Source of the DNA: Bisporella sp. PMI_857
Taxonomy: Eukaryota; Ascomycota; Leotiomycetes; Helotiales; Helotiaceae
Direction: 5' to 3'
DNA: 64,000 bases
NCBI GenBank assembly: GCA_021307315.1
Contig: JAJSPD010000042.1
Coordinates: 1-64,000 of the forward strand
Below, piece after piece: positions 61,230 through 64,000 of the stretch; position 1 is the first letter of the stretch; the number at the start of each line of letters is the position of its first letter. Position numbers and translations under genes: made by a program. The notes under the pieces are model-generated. The model was not told the DNA's origin. It did not search any database and was given only the letters and a program-made list of their open reading frames with translations.

Positions 61230-63830
61230 CGAACTTTTAAGCAACTAAGCTAAACCTTATTCAAAACTATTTTGATTTTGAACTAAGTTTTTTTCAAGAT
61301 TTAAATAGTCTTATATTTAAAAAACAACTATTTTCGAAAACTTTAAATCCAGCTAAAAAAGAGCCGAAAAAGCCGGAAAACTACCGAACTGTTACAATTA
61401 AATGTTTATATCCTAATTGCCGGTAAGTACTATTTATTAAACCTTTATTATTAACTTTATATTAATATTTATTTTATAGTAAAACTTTTTTAAATCAAAA
61501 AGTAAACCAATCGATATCGAATTATATTGCGCATTATAAGTCTAATCATAAAGCGTTTAATATAATAAAAGTTCTAAATAGCTTAAATGAAAGTAAGTTA
61601 TATTACTATTCTTTAACTCAATTTTTTTTTATTGTTATAATGAATATTTACTAACTATTATACTAAATGATTCTTTAGCGGCCGAGTCTTTTCAAAGTAA
61701 TACTATTAGTACTACTAGTACTATTACAGATATATTTGCTAAGCAAAAAGCTGCTAAACGCTCTAACTCACCAGAAAAAGAAGTATTTAATATAATAGGA
61801 TTCAAAAGATTACTTTTAAACTTTATTATATCAAATAATTTATTTTTTCGTTCAGTTACTTCGCAATTATTTAAAAAGCTTGTATTATATTTATCAAAAA
61901 AAGTTCTTTCGATATATTATAAAACTTTTAAGAAAGATTTGGTTTTTATTTATAAAAAGCAGCAATCTTTTATTAAAAAGGAATTAAGCGATAATATTAA
62001 GTCTAATAGTAATTTCTCTTTAACTTTAAACGAGTAAACGGCAATTAACTAAGATGCTTATTTTAGTATTACTATGTAAGTTACTTTATTATATTACTAT
62101 TACTTTTATTAATAATATTTACTAACTATTTTAATAGTTATTTTATAAATAAGAATTTCGAGCTTAAGTTTTATTTATTAGCTATAAAAAACTTAAAAAA
62201 AAAGCATTCTGGCTTATATTTAAATCAAGTTTTATTAAAGACTTTAAAAAAATATAATATTAAGTTTAATATATCTAAGTAAATTGTATTCAATTTTAAA
62301 TACTTATATTAAAACTTTTGACTAATAATTTACAGTATAACAAAAGATAACGCTAGCTTTAACGATACTTTAATAAGCGCTTTTCGAAAGCATTATTTAT
62401 TCGAAAGTATTAAGTTTACCAGAAATATACTGTGTTTTGCACACGTATTAAACTTAGTAGTGCAAAATATACTAAAAACGCTTATTAAAGAAGCTTATAA
62501 CGAACTCGATAATCAAAATATTTTTGCAATAAAAAATAACAAAGAAATAAACGAAGCAGATTTAATTAGTAAGTTTTTATTATTTAATTTATTATATATT
62601 AAAGCTAATATTATTAATAGATAACTTTGCAAACTTATAGAAAAAAATTCGAAAAATAATAATCGGAATTAAATATTCTCAAGAAAATATGCGATTATTA
62701 AATAAGCAAATCGAAGCTTTAGATATTCCAAATTTTAAAATACCGCAATTAAGTTAGTAACTCTTTATTTTATAAGTTATATTATAAATACTAATTAAAA
62801 TTAAATCAAAAAACTCGATGGTTTTCTACTTATAATATACTTAAAGAATTCCTTAACTTTTGGCCGGCTATAAAAGCAGTTATTAGTTTATCTAATTCCG
62901 GCTTTTTTAAAAAATATAAAAACGCTTTTTATTAAAAATGCCGATATAACTTATTTAGAAAAATGTCTTAAGATATTTTTTATATTTGTTAAAGCTACTA
63001 CGAAATTACAAGCTGAAAAATACCCGACTATATATTATTTAATTCTCGAGTTATATAGTATTTATAATCGATTAAATACTATAAAATCTGAATTAGACGT
63101 AAGTAATCTTATTCTATTATTAATAATATATTAATATTAATTAGGACGCAAACTTTACCGATGCAATTAACAAAAGTATTATAAAGCTTCGGAAATACTT
63201 TCCGAAATCAAAAATATCAGAAAATAATAAAGCTTTATATATTTTTTACTTCTAGACCCTAGAATTAAAAAAGAAAAGCTAGAAACTATCGGCTTTAGTC
63301 GAGCTTAAGCTATAAATATATTTAATAAATTAAAGGAAATATATCAAAAGTAAGTTATATTAATATTTATATTTAACTAAATCTACTAACTTCTAAAAGT
63401 TATAAGCGAGATTATTTAGCTACGCAACTACTTATACTTTAAGCCGAAGCTTTAAATATATATAACGTTAGCGATAACGAAAATAATATATATATTGAAA
63501 ACGACGATAAAAAATTAAATGAATTAATTCTTTATTTTCAAGAAAAACGGGCTAATCGAATAGTAAGTTTTTTTTTTTTGGTTTTTTTAATATATATTAA
63601 TATGTTTACTAATATTTTCTTTAAGTAAAGCCTTTAACTTTTTGGTTTAATAATAAAGATAAATATCCAGTATTATTTTTATTAGCTCGAAACTTTTTAC
63701 AGATTCCAGCTACTTCGGCCTTTCAGAACGATTTTTTAGCCAAAGAGCTAGAATTATTAATAAAGATCGAAATAGGCTAAATAAGAATACTGTCGAGTAT
63801 ATTATAGCCTTAAAAAGCTGAAGTTTTATA
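61230..63830 (+). mobile_element. Decayed, intron-rich hAT transposase
   Basis: A plus-strand hAT-superfamily transposase relic, extremely AT-rich. Ordered landmarks begin with a BED-finger-like CLYPNC then NYIAHYKSNHK (~61405-61550) and FKRLLLNFIISNNLFFRSV (~61802). SNFSLTLNE-stop-TAIN stands in place of LDxWTS (~62011). ITKDNASFNDTLI (~62339), LCFAHVLNLVVQNILKTL (~62432), RWFSTYNILKEFLNFWPAIK (~62817), KYPTIYYLILELYSIYNRL (~63020) and the hAT dimerisation block YPVLFLLARNFLQIPATSAF (~63666) follow. The exons are separated by at least seven GTAAGT...AG segments with TACTAAC-like branch sites (e.g. 61423-61479, 61593-61678, 62076-62137). Several in-frame TAA/TAG codons inside exons show it is dead. 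It may run to the window edge. Confidence 0.75.
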
Positions 63831-64000
63831 ATAATCAAGAAAAAGAAAAAAAAAGAAGAAACAGTAGAAAAAATACTTTTGAAATTGTTAATTAATTGCT
63901 TTATTAGTAATTAGCTAGTTTATTATTAATTGGTTACTTTTCTTTACTAATTAAATGCTTTATATAAAAAATTTTATATTTATATTTTTTTACTAAAATC
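63831..64000. other. AT-rich end of window
   Basis: Purine runs and AT-rich sequence downstream of the hAT relic; no recognisable terminal repeat. Confidence 0.5.

Overview
The window looks like a chromosome segment from a filamentous ascomycete (Pezizomycotina). The genes are split by introns of about 45-80 nt with GT(A/G)AGT donors and CTAAC/CTGAC branch sites. There are Zn2Cys6 and C2H2-Zn2Cys6 regulators, a fungal type III PKS, a P450 and a vanillyl-alcohol-oxidase-type flavoenzyme. Several stretches are AT-rich and full of TAA/TAG codons, as expected after RIP-like C-to-T decay. No tRNA, rRNA or CRISPR was seen. All gene models below were spliced by eye from reading frame, splice signals and family motifs; species cannot be named from this sequence.

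Layout. 0-5.6 kb: one hypothetical membrane-like ORF, a TA-flanked MITE, a decayed piggyBac-type transposon and a solo-LTR-like repeat. 5.6-11.8 kb: an oxysterol-binding protein of the Kes1/Osh4 type, an AIF/FSP1-like FAD oxidoreductase and a type III polyketide synthase, all apparently intact. 13.6-26 kb: a Zn2Cys6 regulator followed by three secreted exo-glycosidases (GH20, GH29, GH35) and the remains of a fourth (GH2 beta-glucuronidase-like). 27.6-30.2 kb: a small secreted cysteine-rich protein, a 17-bp tandem repeat and a thiolase relic. 30.6-42.3 kb: a C2H2-Zn2Cys6 regulator, a P450, broken aldehyde and alcohol dehydrogenases, and an intact VAO-family oxidase. 43-48 kb: a GT71 mannosyltransferase relic, a Zn2Cys6 regulator with one likely 1-nt deletion, and a 221-bp solo LTR with a perfect 5-bp target duplication. 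51.7-57.4 kb: a divergent pair, an NCS1 permease and a hydantoinase/oxoprolinase-DUF917 fusion, both carrying inactivating changes. 58.7-59.7 kb: an iron-containing redox enzyme relic. 60-64 kb: an AT-rich block with a 42-bp perfect palindrome, a less degraded solo LTR and an intron-rich hAT transposase relic.

How the genes may work together (inference). The 13.6-26 kb block would remove fucose, a hexosamine-containing unit, galactose and glucuronate from the ends of complex glycans, under the neighbouring regulator. The 30-42 kb block (P450, ADH, ALDH, VAO) fits oxidation of phenolic or aryl-alcohol compounds, although the two dehydrogenases are dead. The 51.7-57.4 kb pair couples uptake of a nucleobase/hydantoin-like compound to ring opening, and both halves seem to have been lost. 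The dominant theme is a mosaic of intact catabolic and secondary-metabolism genes with neighbours that are decaying, bordered by transposon debris.
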